Shown here: piece by piece, positions 25,110 through 34,655 of the stretch
Layout of the letters: each line of letters opens with the position of its first letter
How positions within the stretch are numbered: position 1 is the stretch's first letter
IMG/VR virus record: IMGVR_UViG_3300030106_005057
Span: 6,010 to 70,009 of that record
Origin: a virus
DNA length: 64,000 nucleotides
Direction: 5' to 3' (one strand)
Notes under the pieces: model-generated
Database searches by the model: none
What the model saw: the letters and a program-made list of their open reading frames with translations, nothing else
Told to the model about the DNA's origin: nothing
Program-made: the position numbers and the translations under genes

Positions 25110-25870
25110 CTTGTAAATTGCCTTCCTTCTAAAGTGCCTGAGATCTCATTAGAAAGGATGTGGTCTTTCCAACAGCAACCAAGGGGCTCCAGCCACTCTC
25201 TGAACATGGCATTATTCTTATGATAGTTCACAGGCAAAAGCGTAGTGCCTGTGCCCATAGCCAAAGAGCATATAGCTAAGTGTAACCTATCTGTTGTTAT
25301 GCTTTCAAACTCATCTGCAAGAGACCAGTAATCCTCTGGAGTATAACACCACATAGCCGGATCTATCTTTAGTTCGTGTCTGACATGGTGATGCACAGAA
25401 CCTCCATTTCTTCTAAGGAAGACTTGAGAACCTCTTTTGTTAATACAAGAGTCTGGAAAGTTAAAGCCCAGAGCTAGGTCTGGAGCTATTTCTCCATAAC
25501 CCATTATGTCCCTACTAACAGACTCTCTAAAGAATGCCTTCTCGCACTGTAGATCTTCGGACCTCACAACACTTTGAGGTAAAAGCCAGCATGGGATTCC
25601 TGACTCGAAGGCTTTTCTTCTTATAGCAACAGCAGGCGGAAATCCAATGTTCCCTCCACCAAACAATAAAAGCTTATCACATCTTGGTATAGGATTCTCA
25701 GCTAGAGTGTTTACAGTAAAGTACTCAATATTAAACTCTTTACATAATTCCCTAGCGGACAGGTATAATAACTGATCTCCTATATTCCCTATGCCGTCTA
25801 CTATACCTACTGTTAGGCCAGACAATGGTTCAAAAACTGGGGCGAACAAAGATAGATCAACTAATCTCAT
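25106..25870 (-). CDS. Polysaccharide pyruvyltransferase family protein
   Basis: 254 residues with the family's ordered motifs. GIGNIGDQLLYLSARELC lies near the N-terminus, LLLFGGGNIGFPPAV and CWLLPQSVV are in the middle, and FESITTDRLHLAICSLAMGTGTTLLPVNYHKN holds the conserved (T)DRLHxxI..L segment. Members add a pyruvate ketal from phosphoenolpyruvate to a sugar of a surface polysaccharide, while some relatives have other acceptors. It is somewhat short (usually 300-400 residues). It is coupled to the radical SAM gene downstream, with the sulfotransferase gene upstream. Confidence 0.85.
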   Translation of the reverse strand: MRLVDLSLFAPVFEPLSGLTVGIVDGIGNIGDQLLYLSARELCKEFNIEYFTVNTLAENPIPRCDKLLLFGGGNIGFPPAVAIRRKAFESGIPCWLLPQSVVRSEDLQCEKAFFRESVSRDIMGYGEIAPDLALGFNFPDSCINKRGSQVFLRRNGGSVHHHVRHELKIDPAMWCYTPEDYWSLADEFESITTDRLHLAICSLAMGTGTTLLPVNYHKNNAMFREWLEPLGCCWKDHILSNEISGTLEGRQFTR

Positions 25871-25879
25871 ATTTCTTGC

Positions 25880-26395
25880 TCAATTCAACTTAGGTAGGGA
25901 GCATCGGGGTATATGACACTTATCGCATATCTCATGCCAAACATTATTTATTTCTGAAAAATCATACCTCTCGACCCCTATATGCTGCCCATCACGCCCT
26001 TTGGTATACCAGTCAAAGTCATGCCTCATAAAATTTGCCCAATAGTCCTTGTTTTCGTTAGTCAAAACTTTTCTCCAATCTTCTGGACATGTGGGATCTT
26101 GATGAACATTTCCAGCAATATCTCTCTGTATGAGTCTTGCAACGCTATTAACTCTTTCTTTCATCGGGCGGTGGATAGCAAATTTATATATATCATCCCA
26201 CTCATCTATTATCTCCTTTAGCTTGACAGCTCTAATGTGGCGTTTCATTTGCTGCCAATTTTGTATCATCCCGCTAGTCCCTAATATTATATCAATACCC
26301 TTGCCAGCACATACTTCAGAGATTGCACTTGTTACAGAGTTTCCGGCTGTGCGAGGGATATGGATAAAAACAGCTCGTTTTGGTAAATATATCAT
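25880..26395 (-). CDS. Sulfotransferase family protein
   Basis: The 171-residue protein opens with AVFIHIPRTAGNSVTSAI, the 5'-phosphosulfate-binding loop of membrane-type and carbohydrate sulfotransferases (usually F.H.PKTAGTS). FAIHRPMKERVNSVARL is the 3'-phosphate-binding segment with the R..S motif. The enzyme would move sulfate from PAPS to a sugar hydroxyl. It is short for the family (200-300), so it may be a minimal form. No PAPS-making gene is visible here; the host may supply it. It lies between PRTase-HAD and pyruvyltransferase. Confidence 0.82.
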   Translation of the reverse strand: MIYLPKRAVFIHIPRTAGNSVTSAISEVCAGKGIDIILGTSGMIQNWQQMKRHIRAVKLKEIIDEWDDIYKFAIHRPMKERVNSVARLIQRDIAGNVHQDPTCPEDWRKVLTNENKDYWANFMRHDFDWYTKGRDGQHIGVERYDFSEINNVWHEICDKCHIPRCSLPKLN

Positions 26396-26398
26396 ATA

Positions 26399-27409
26399 TT
26401 ACTCATCGGGACAAATTACAAACTTGCCTGTCTCCTGTCTTATTATAATAGCCTCGGGTAGTTCGCTTTCTATAAAGAAATGAGCATCTGATCCTTTAAA
26501 ACATTCAGCTTTGAAACTCGCAGCTTCTTGTATGTGATTTCTGTCTCTCTCCTCTTCTCTTTCTGTCGGGAACATTTTTAGGAACCCGTACTCTATATTA
26601 TATTTCCTAAGCCAGTCTTCTGTTATATCCCGATACTTTTCAAGCCTTGCTGTTACTATACCACGACAACGATTCTTAGGAACTCTATTGTACAATGGCT
26701 TCACATTCTTTATATAATCTATATAAGCCTCTTCATTTATACACTTGTCATACGGCACATTAGGAGAAAGTATACCATCAAAATCTAATAATGCGCTCTC
26801 TATATATCCCGAATTGAACAGGTTCCATTCCAAAAAATGTGGAGGAGGAAGTTCCTTAGCATAAAAATCAACTTTGGATTTCGAATCCGGATGGGCGTAC
26901 ACAGCACAATAATAAGCATCACGCTTTATCTTTTGCTTTATGTTGTGAATGGCTGTGCCGGCGTAGATTGTATCGTCAACAACAAGCATTTTACCCTCAG
27001 AAATCTGATGGTCTTTCATCCTCATACCTCCAAACTGCTCGCACCCTGACAAAACTTTTATTTCCCCAGAGTCGCTGTCTATGTAATAAAGAGGTAAATT
27101 AAGCAGCATCGCAATCATGCTTGCTGGAAGCATTCCTGATCTTGGTATACCAAGGACTCCTATTAGATTCAGGCCAGCTACTTTAGGCAAAAGAAGATCT
27201 CTACAATCTTCAACAAGCTGTGAAGTCTTTACATACTTTGCCCCAAGAAATGCTTGTGTCCTTGCATGCTTTTTGTCTACGTTGACTTTATATCTTAACC
27301 TCTCCTCTTTGGTAGCAGACTGGCACCACTGCCAATTAGGAGGATCGTAAGTCATGTCCTGTTTGAAGTAGTTGCAGAAGCCATGAGATGGGCATTCACA
27401 CTTGTCCAT
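26399..27409 (-). CDS. Phosphoribosyltransferase-HAD fusion protein
   Basis: 336 residues in three parts. The N-terminus has cysteines C4, C6, C12 and C29 (CECPSHGFC ... WQWC), possibly a metal site. A type I phosphoribosyltransferase domain follows: GVLGIPRSGMLPASMIA near residue 84, and the PRPP loop VVDDTIYAGTA at residues 143-153. The last third looks like a HAD domain: ALLDFDGIL (D209, D211), GIVTARLEKYRDIT, and a late SDAHFFIES. The family's reaction is PRPP-dependent transfer to a base or similar compound followed, perhaps, by dephosphorylation. Substrate unknown. It starts the enzyme group downstream of the tail genes. Confidence 0.85.
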   Translation of the reverse strand: MDKCECPSHGFCNYFKQDMTYDPPNWQWCQSATKEERLRYKVNVDKKHARTQAFLGAKYVKTSQLVEDCRDLLLPKVAGLNLIGVLGIPRSGMLPASMIAMLLNLPLYYIDSDSGEIKVLSGCEQFGGMRMKDHQISEGKMLVVDDTIYAGTAIHNIKQKIKRDAYYCAVYAHPDSKSKVDFYAKELPPPHFLEWNLFNSGYIESALLDFDGILSPNVPYDKCINEEAYIDYIKNVKPLYNRVPKNRCRGIVTARLEKYRDITEDWLRKYNIEYGFLKMFPTEREEERDRNHIQEAASFKAECFKGSDAHFFIESELPEAIIIRQETGKFVICPDE

Positions 27410-27415
27410 ACACGT

Positions 27416-27706
27416 TTATTCCTCATCAACTTTTTCTTCTTTATATTTGTTAAAATGTGGAAACAGACGATTTAGAAATTTCTTCCTCTTTCCACATCCA
27501 CATCCGCCGGAGTCAACACCAAAAATTCTTTCTATATTTTTAGGCGTTACACCCAGACTATTTAATACTTTCTCTATAGTATCTCCAAGTCCTTTTCTTT
27601 CGTCTGCATGCGAGTCAACATATTCGTCCACTCCATCAGCCTTGAATTCATGTATTACTCTATCTGCGAGTTGCTCATCTGAAAGATTTTCATAATTGTT
27701 TTCCAT
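27416..27706 (-). CDS. Small CGCGK-motif protein
   Basis: 96 residues, with an acidic N-terminal half and a conserved-looking end: GLGDTIEKVLNSLGVTPKNIERIF, then GGCGCGKRKKFLNRLFP. Small proteins with this C-terminal Cys/Lys/Leu-rich motif are, as I recall, frequent in phage genomes near tail genes, but their function is not known to me. The three cysteines in close spacing could bind a metal. It lies directly between the large tail-tip gene and the carbohydrate enzymes. Confidence 0.65.
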   Translation of the reverse strand: MENNYENLSDEQLADRVIHEFKADGVDEYVDSHADERKGLGDTIEKVLNSLGVTPKNIERIFGVDSGGCGCGKRKKFLNRLFPHFNKYKEEKVDEE

Positions 27707-27721
27707 GCTTTAATTATCCTA

Positions 27722-30700
27722 TTAAGCTGAAGTTGAAGTTAATAATCCGTTAGTAAAATTGAATGTTCTACCACCAACAGAAAATCCTGACGTTATTCCT
27801 GTTGTTGCAAAGTTGACTGTCCCGTTGCTATTGCTGAATGAGAGGCCCGACGAACTAACAAAGTTTAGGTTTGTCCCGGAAGCAACTGATGCTCCAAAGA
27901 AATTGAAGTTATTCCAACCTTGATTTAGAAGACAGTTAGACTCGATCCATTCACAGTCTAAACTAAGGTTGAAACTCTGGCAAGGGTCTCCTGCGTCACT
28001 ATTAGCTTCAATACCGCCTTCGGCGGTAATATTGATAACAGGTATCTGGCCCGGACATGGGAAGCCCTCACCTCCTCCAGTAGGCGCCCCTGTACCCGTA
28101 GAATTTCCGCTTTGAGAACATCCTGTTTCGACAGAGATAGTAACAGTCCCATCTCCATTATTTGTGACATCTATACAGTTTCCAGCTATTATATCGCCCG
28201 GACCGAGACCACCACCAGTGGCTGCTATAGTAAACTCGCAAGCACTATTCTCAGTAATTTGTATATTGGCGCCCTCGTTGAGCACTATACCTGTACAGCC
28301 TTCATAGTCTACGGTAAATGTGCATGACTCTTCACTCTTAGTTACTGTTACGGCCCTTCCGCCATTTATAGTTATATCGTCACAACTCAGTCCAGAGCCA
28401 GTATGAGCAATAATCCATCCACACTCACCATACTGACTGACGCTTATGCCCCCACTTCCGCTTATATTGAAACATGGAGGCATCCCTGTGACATCAATAT
28501 AGTAATCACAATTTCCACCATAAGCCGTAGCTTTTAGCCCACTCCTCAAGTTGAGGTTTCTAAATGTCGCCCCTTCAAGTTTATGTATGGTCTTTATCGA
28601 GTATTGCTTGGCTGCGACTGCGACCTCTAGTCCGTCCTGAGCAAAAATCTTGTTTATTGGCTGCAGGGCAACAGCTGCAGCAGCTGGGCATGTGTTGTTT
28701 CCTCCACCATACATGCCAGATCCAATTGCAGGATCAAGGGCAATGTTTATAACTGGACAGCCACCTTCAGGGTTATTGTCATGATATAGCTCAAAACCAC
28801 TGACAAAATTAAGGGCAGTATAGTTAGAGGTACAGGCTGTGAATTGAGATCCCCAACTGCCTGTAGGTGTGGCATTTGCGGCAATAGGTAGGTCGAGCTC
28901 TATATAAGCATTGGTATCGCTAGAACAACAATCCTCATATCCCGCAAGAGAATCTACTTTTATATTATCTCCGAAGTATAATGCTTTAACTTTTCCTACA
29001 CAGTCCTCTACCTGTTTACAACTATCTAGATAGTTAAGTCTGCTAGGATAAGTTCCTGTGACACACCCTGTATTGTAGACGCAAATCTTGGGGTTCTTAG
29101 GATCAAAATCTCCAGAGCTAGCGTGCACAGAAGATCCTAGGGTATACCACTTATGATCGTTTGTATCGTAGTAAGCATTGACATATCCAGAGCCAGAGCC
29201 TGATATTGAGTTAGTAGAAGGCACATTATGGAGGACTATATGAACTCCAGTGTTAGGGACTAGATTTCCACTAGTATCATACACTGGTGCTGGGTTCAAT
29301 ACTTGGACTTCTCCAGAGAGTCCCGGACCTATATCATTACCAGTATTTCTACAATGGACAATTCTAAAACTATTTGGAACAGTCCAAACACCTCTATCTC
29401 TATCATATCTCAAATCAACCGGAGCAACAGGCCAAGTTTTTGACTTCTTAAGCCATCCATTCATAAACTTGTCTGTAAGTCCAGTTGCTGCATACTCACC
29501 ACTTCTGGCTGAATTAGGAGAGTCAGCCTCATTTGGTATAGGCTTTCCTTGCAGGTCATATCCCCAACCGTTTATCACGAGTGGGCCTCTTAGTGCTAGA
29601 AATCTAAAGTCATCTGGACAACTGTTGCCTTGTGCTACATAGTCTCTGAGTTCTGTTGTTCCATAGCCACCAGACTGATTGAGACTGGTTCCAAACCCAA
29701 CTTGCAATATGTCATGAAACCCACTCATATCGCCGGTCATAGAATGTTTTGCCTGACCTGAACTAGCAAGAGGGTCAAGGTAGCTAGCGTTTATAACTGG
29801 CTTTGTCCACTCAATGAATGGCCCATCAGGCTGGACTGAGTGTGCCTCGTTGCCCGTCACTATAGCAGTTTGAGTGTCATAACCCGGAAGATCTCCGTCT
29901 CCAGCTTTTGATACAGGACGAAACATGCCTTCTTGGCTCATGACAGCAGATGTCGAAAAGATATCGTCAGATCTAGCAGACTGTTTGCTAAATATTTGAT
30001 TATCAGCGCCAGCAGTTAAGGCAAGGTCTTCATCATTATTTTCACTACTGCTTAAAGTACTGGATCTGCCCATCATCAGGTTCTTTACCTGATTCATATT
30101 TTCATTGCCTATGAATCCTTTTACGTGCTCTTTAATAGTTTGTAAAATGGACGGATCGCTTGAAGCTCCTTTATTAGCCAATGCAGCGATTTTCTTATTT
30201 TCTCTTTCTTGTTTCTTCCTCTCTGCCCTTAGCTTGGCTATCTCTTTTATTCTATTGGCATTGAGCTTAGACATTCTCCCAAAAGATGGAGTAAAGGTAG
30301 CTAATTCATATGTTGTTGTAGCTCCCCCTTCGCCTATACTAACATTCAAGCTAGTTATATTAGGGCCGAATGTGCCATCCATAGGAGTAGTAGGCAAATA
30401 CTTGTATGTGCCATAATTCGTCGTTGCGTTAGTAAGAGTATATGAAGTCCATGACTTTTGTGGAGATCTCAAGTCTTGCCCCAAAGCCTTTTGTGGGTAT
30501 CCTACTAGCGTAAAGCCTCCTCTTTCTCCAGCTTGCATAAATGTCAAACCATCTGCAACCTTCTCTATTGCTCCAGATGTCATCAGGTCATACCCGTTGT
30601 AATTCCAAGGGGCAAGGTCAGTATCTTCTTCGAATCTTACAGGTCCCGGAGGTCCAATATATCCCCAAGGCCCATATCTTTGAGTATTGCTAAGAATAGG

Positions 30701-33073
30701 TATTGCGAAGCCAGAAGTTGGCAATGCTTGAGGAGCAACAGCAAAACAGCTCTTAAGTGTCTGCCCAAACCAGTCACCTTTTACTACTAGTTCCTCTCCT
30801 CCTAGAGCATCTGTTCCAGCTGGGCTAGATTTTAAATCTCCGGGAGCCTCAGTGCTAGTCTGTTTAGGTTTTCCGCTAAAGATAGGGGTTCCCACCTCTA
30901 CTATAACAGCCGGCACAACGCCTGTTGCTGATCCTACTGGCTCTCCGGAACGACCGCCAGTTGGAAAAAGATAGTTCTTGCTGTCAACAGAAAGAGGGGA
31001 ATAGAGACCGCTATTAAATCTTATATAGTCGTCGCCTTTAGGCTTGAAGTCTCCGCTCATTGAGCTGCTAGCTGGCTCCATGTAGTAACGAGCGATACCC
31101 TTTATTTTTGCAGTGTTTTCTTCTTCAAACCTTTCTATTCCTGTACTACCGAATTTTAAGTCTAAGACACCACTAATACCACTAGGAGGGAACGCGGCAC
31201 TAGTTGGGGTATCAGAAAAGAAATTTAAGCGGCTTTGTCCAGCATCTTTATAGTAGCATATCTCTGGAACTTTTACGACATATTTTCTGCCGTAGTTAGC
31301 ATCTCCAATAGCCTTAATGAAACTGTGTATAGCTTCTAGATCTTTCTTTATATTGCCTACAGGCTTAGCAAATGATCCTGAAGCATCAACCTTTACAACA
31401 TTAGGAATAGAATTAGCTGTAAGGTCATTAGCGTTATCCTTTTTTAGCTTGCTACTAAGACCAGCCATAGGGATATTTTTACCAAAATTGTTATCTTGCT
31501 TGAGCAATCTCCCGAATACTGTTCCAATATCACTAGCAAATAAATCTTGGTCGGTGCCTGTAATGCCTACAAAGCACGTATATGCAAGCCAAGCATCAAA
31601 GCTACCCATAGCCATCCTGAACTCCGTCTCACTTATACTGTAGTCGCTGACGAGTCCATTTAGTAAATTTTTGATCGGTTTTGACAGATTGTTTTGAAGA
31701 GGTAGTATATCAACTAAGACATCGTGCTCAAGAAGGCCTTCTTGGTGATATCTATCTCCACTGAATATACTGACCTCCTGAAATGCACCCTTACTATCAA
31801 AGCCCCAATGCTGTTCAACAGGACACTCATGTAAGCCGGTAATCCCAACCCAATAATCAAGACCTAGCTGACCATTTGCTCCGGTAGGGACCACTTCATA
31901 TGTTTGCTCTAAGTTAGCACCATAAAGAAATACTGATGTAGGCTCGTTCCTAAGCTCTCTACCCACATTTTTTGAAATTAGATAGTCGTTGTTAGTATTA
32001 AGAAAAGCCTCAATCTCACCTAAGTTTGGCTGGGCTCTTCTCTTGACTGTTCTTACCTTTATAACCTTATCAAGATTCTTAGTGACGATCAGCTCTATAT
32101 AGAAGTCGCAGCCAGCGTCTTGGCATACCTGAGATATTATGGATAATAGACTTTGACTGGTAGCTGATATTCTGTAGTATGTTGGGGCGAATGGTATCTC
32201 AGATATATCAACATAATATTCCGAAATTTTACCATTGCTATTAAAATTAGTTCCTAATGTAGCATTAGCTTTGTCATATTTGATCCTTCCCATATTCCAT
32301 TGCTGTTGGGAAGGTCCGGCAGCCGTAAGGATTGAATGGCCTTTAAACTGCGCGTAACCTTTTGGGCTATATTTAGGATGAGGATTTCCAGAAAGAAGAA
32401 TTTGAATAGCTTCCTGAAGCCTTACCCAAGGAACTCCTTGGTCATTTTCGTTCGCGCCGCCAAAACCATCTGCAGGAGAGCCTAGAAGTGGATTTTCTTT
32501 ACCCGCATTATCATCGTCCGGAAAGTTTGTGCTATCAAGTGTACATGGGCGGCATTCTAGATTGTCGTCAAGTAAGCATACATCTGGACTTATACTTTCG
32601 AGCCATCCATAAGCATTTACTAGATTGGGAACATCCTTAACCTCTCCAGCATACTCACCAGCTATAATTGTCATGTTCTCTAGGAGGAACCTAGGATCAG
32701 ACAGAGTTACAGAATAAGTTGGATAGTTAGAGCTGTCATCTTTTTTAGACCAAGACTGGACTATCCCTGCAAACTCAAAATCTTCTACCCTGAAATAGAC
32801 TGGTGCTCCTACCGTAGGCGACTGAAATCCGGGATCTGCAAGATTCCAAGTTTTTACCATTCCCGGTTTAGGATAATAGTATTTAAGTGATCCATCAGCA
32901 GGCGCACAAGGGTCTTCAATAAGCTCGATATTTAGACTGGATTCCTGCTCATTCCATCCCACCGAAGATGTGAACGATTTTACGCTACAGCCTAAAAATA
33001 AGGTCTGTTTGAATGGACCTACTATATTAGCAGGCAAAGCCGGGTTTGATAATGAACAAACTTGTTTTGACAT
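27722..33073 (-). CDS. Large tail-tip/hub protein with receptor-binding-like C-terminus
   Basis: The 1783-residue structural protein lies immediately downstream of the distal tail gene, in the place of the tail hub or fibre. Residues 1-500 resemble a hub-type domain (YYPKPGMVKTWNL; LLSIISQVCQDAGCDFYIELI). The middle has glycine/serine-rich and Asn-rich beta segments with a coiled stretch (KLRAERKKQERENKKIAAL). The last 350 residues consist of short beta repeats with paired cysteines (GSGLSCDDITING; SCTFTVDYEGC), one of which recurs in the fibre at 53627-58027. The C-terminal end (LNFVSSSGLSFSNSNGTVNF) looks like a trimeric fibre tip. It probably binds the host surface. The exact role is inferred from position and composition. 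Confidence 0.75.
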   Translation of the reverse strand: MSKQVCSLSNPALPANIVGPFKQTLFLGCSVKSFTSSVGWNEQESSLNIELIEDPCAPADGSLKYYYPKPGMVKTWNLADPGFQSPTVGAPVYFRVEDFEFAGIVQSWSKKDDSSNYPTYSVTLSDPRFLLENMTIIAGEYAGEVKDVPNLVNAYGWLESISPDVCLLDDNLECRPCTLDSTNFPDDDNAGKENPLLGSPADGFGGANENDQGVPWVRLQEAIQILLSGNPHPKYSPKGYAQFKGHSILTAAGPSQQQWNMGRIKYDKANATLGTNFNSNGKISEYYVDISEIPFAPTYYRISATSQSLLSIISQVCQDAGCDFYIELIVTKNLDKVIKVRTVKRRAQPNLGEIEAFLNTNNDYLISKNVGRELRNEPTSVFLYGANLEQTYEVVPTGANGQLGLDYWVGITGLHECPVEQHWGFDSKGAFQEVSIFSGDRYHQEGLLEHDVLVDILPLQNNLSKPIKNLLNGLVSDYSISETEFRMAMGSFDAWLAYTCFVGITGTDQDLFASDIGTVFGRLLKQDNNFGKNIPMAGLSSKLKKDNANDLTANSIPNVVKVDASGSFAKPVGNIKKDLEAIHSFIKAIGDANYGRKYVVKVPEICYYKDAGQSRLNFFSDTPTSAAFPPSGISGVLDLKFGSTGIERFEEENTAKIKGIARYYMEPASSSMSGDFKPKGDDYIRFNSGLYSPLSVDSKNYLFPTGGRSGEPVGSATGVVPAVIVEVGTPIFSGKPKQTSTEAPGDLKSSPAGTDALGGEELVVKGDWFGQTLKSCFAVAPQALPTSGFAIPILSNTQRYGPWGYIGPPGPVRFEEDTDLAPWNYNGYDLMTSGAIEKVADGLTFMQAGERGGFTLVGYPQKALGQDLRSPQKSWTSYTLTNATTNYGTYKYLPTTPMDGTFGPNITSLNVSIGEGGATTTYELATFTPSFGRMSKLNANRIKEIAKLRAERKKQERENKKIAALANKGASSDPSILQTIKEHVKGFIGNENMNQVKNLMMGRSSTLSSSENNDEDLALTAGADNQIFSKQSARSDDIFSTSAVMSQEGMFRPVSKAGDGDLPGYDTQTAIVTGNEAHSVQPDGPFIEWTKPVINASYLDPLASSGQAKHSMTGDMSGFHDILQVGFGTSLNQSGGYGTTELRDYVAQGNSCPDDFRFLALRGPLVINGWGYDLQGKPIPNEADSPNSARSGEYAATGLTDKFMNGWLKKSKTWPVAPVDLRYDRDRGVWTVPNSFRIVHCRNTGNDIGPGLSGEVQVLNPAPVYDTSGNLVPNTGVHIVLHNVPSTNSISGSGSGYVNAYYDTNDHKWYTLGSSVHASSGDFDPKNPKICVYNTGCVTGTYPSRLNYLDSCKQVEDCVGKVKALYFGDNIKVDSLAGYEDCCSSDTNAYIELDLPIAANATPTGSWGSQFTACTSNYTALNFVSGFELYHDNNPEGGCPVINIALDPAIGSGMYGGGNNTCPAAAAVALQPINKIFAQDGLEVAVAAKQYSIKTIHKLEGATFRNLNLRSGLKATAYGGNCDYYIDVTGMPPCFNISGSGGISVSQYGECGWIIAHTGSGLSCDDITINGGRAVTVTKSEESCTFTVDYEGCTGIVLNEGANIQITENSACEFTIAATGGGLGPGDIIAGNCIDVTNNGDGTVTISVETGCSQSGNSTGTGAPTGGGEGFPCPGQIPVINITAEGGIEANSDAGDPCQSFNLSLDCEWIESNCLLNQGWNNFNFFGASVASGTNLNFVSSSGLSFSNSNGTVNFATTGITSGFSVGGRTFNFTNGLLTSTSA

Positions 33074-33079
33074 ATTTAA

Positions 33080-34645
33080 CTAGTTACACTCCGAATAAGC
33101 CCAGCTGACTTGTCTTGTATATCTTCCTGTTTTTGGATCGAACGTCTCATTGTCTGCCGTTCTATGATATTGATAGTTGGAAGTAAACTGACCCTCTACA
33201 CCAGTAACAACGTCATTATAATTAGGTACATAGGAAAATGCCGTTGCTGCTACACATCCTACTGGAGGGAGTATTGTTGCTTCTATGCTCAAGTCCCATG
33301 AAGACGCTGTCTTTGTTCCAATATCCTGAAATATGGGGCCAGCTGCTCTACCTAAGACAGTATGGGAAGCCACTACCGGCACTCCTTGATTCCTAGTCAC
33401 ATTAATAACCTCAGACAAAACCCCTGTATGGCAGTTCGCAGGCCTATTATCGTAAGTAAGGTTATAACTAACTGATCCCTCTTCTATATTATAGTTATAT
33501 GATACTGCTGTTGGGGCTCCAGTATTTAAAGAAATACCAGCCTTTCCACTAATATTACTAGCTAACTGAGTACTATACAAATGAGCTGCTCTGGTTCCAA
33601 AGATCCCTTGATCAATTGCTGCTGTAAAATATCCGCTAGCACTCTCGAAAGCTGTTTTGCTTGCTAATGGTCTGAGTAAACCTCCGCCGGGAGTTCCCGT
33701 CGCTCCCTGAGTATAGACTGGATAGCCTTTAACATCGCCTTGCAGGGCAATTGTTCCGTTCCCATTGTCAAGCGCAAAATCGCATGCCAGTGTGAATGAG
33801 TCGGTTGCTGCATGTCCTGTGGGCCTACTTGATCCCAGCCCTGTAGGAAAACACAGAAAAGTATCATTAACCGTTAGCGTAGCTTCGTCAGGGTTTGCAT
33901 CAATAGTTCTCTCGGTAAGAAATGGTTCAGTATTTGATGGAAGCTCTAATACTATGTTTGTCATCTCAGGAATTTTTATACTTGCTCCGTCTGGACCAAG
34001 AACCCCTGTTACATAGTCTAGTGCATGATAGAACCCAGATATATAAACGACGCCTCCAGCAGCAGCCTGACCCGTAGGGCTTGCTCCGGTATTGATCACT
34101 GCAGGATCGGTACTTTCTTGTCCCGAACCAACAGTAAGGCCTTTTGCACTTATGCTTCGGTCTATTTGTACAACTGCGTCTGTTTGTTCTGACCCAAACC
34201 TTATTGGTTTTGAAATATAACTATGATTATATGAGGTTGATGCACTTTCTAGATTAAGACCTGCTCCTAAGTAACCTGCCATTCCACTCATGTAATTTCC
34301 GGGAATGACTATCTCTATATCATAAGTATCTGTGATAGACCAAAAGTTATCACTACTCTTTGACACAGAATCTACAATACCGCGTCCCTGAACCACTGGT
34401 TGACCGTCGCAGTCAGTTATCCGAAAAAGTTCCCAGTCTCGGGTAAGAGATTTCTGTAAATCTGAAGCTGACATCCCGAGGCCTTTAGCTCCTCCGCGTA
34501 TATTGGTTCCCGCAAGAGTTATCCTATAAAGACCTCCTATTATTTGAGAGTTGTCCGTTTTTCTGAAAGTCTCTCTTTGAATAGTTACATTAGGTGATGG
34601 AGCAAATACATTTCCACCATACTCGACCGATACGCTCTCTGACAT
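33080..34645 (-). CDS. Distal tail/tail-tip structural protein
   Basis: The 521-residue protein is encoded between the tape measure and the large tail-tip protein, as is usual for distal-tail proteins. The N-terminus (VSVEYGGNVFAPSPNVTIQRETF) and the beta-rich, glycine-rich body with little Lys suit a virion component, as do repeated short elements such as NRPANCHTGVLSEVINVTRNQGVP. The spacing to both neighbours is 7-10 bases. No enzyme motif is visible. The function is assigned from synteny. Confidence 0.65.
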   Translation of the reverse strand: MSESVSVEYGGNVFAPSPNVTIQRETFRKTDNSQIIGGLYRITLAGTNIRGGAKGLGMSASDLQKSLTRDWELFRITDCDGQPVVQGRGIVDSVSKSSDNFWSITDTYDIEIVIPGNYMSGMAGYLGAGLNLESASTSYNHSYISKPIRFGSEQTDAVVQIDRSISAKGLTVGSGQESTDPAVINTGASPTGQAAAGGVVYISGFYHALDYVTGVLGPDGASIKIPEMTNIVLELPSNTEPFLTERTIDANPDEATLTVNDTFLCFPTGLGSSRPTGHAATDSFTLACDFALDNGNGTIALQGDVKGYPVYTQGATGTPGGGLLRPLASKTAFESASGYFTAAIDQGIFGTRAAHLYSTQLASNISGKAGISLNTGAPTAVSYNYNIEEGSVSYNLTYDNRPANCHTGVLSEVINVTRNQGVPVVASHTVLGRAAGPIFQDIGTKTASSWDLSIEATILPPVGCVAATAFSYVPNYNDVVTGVEGQFTSNYQYHRTADNETFDPKTGRYTRQVSWAYSECN

Positions 34646-34655
34646 TATAAATCCT

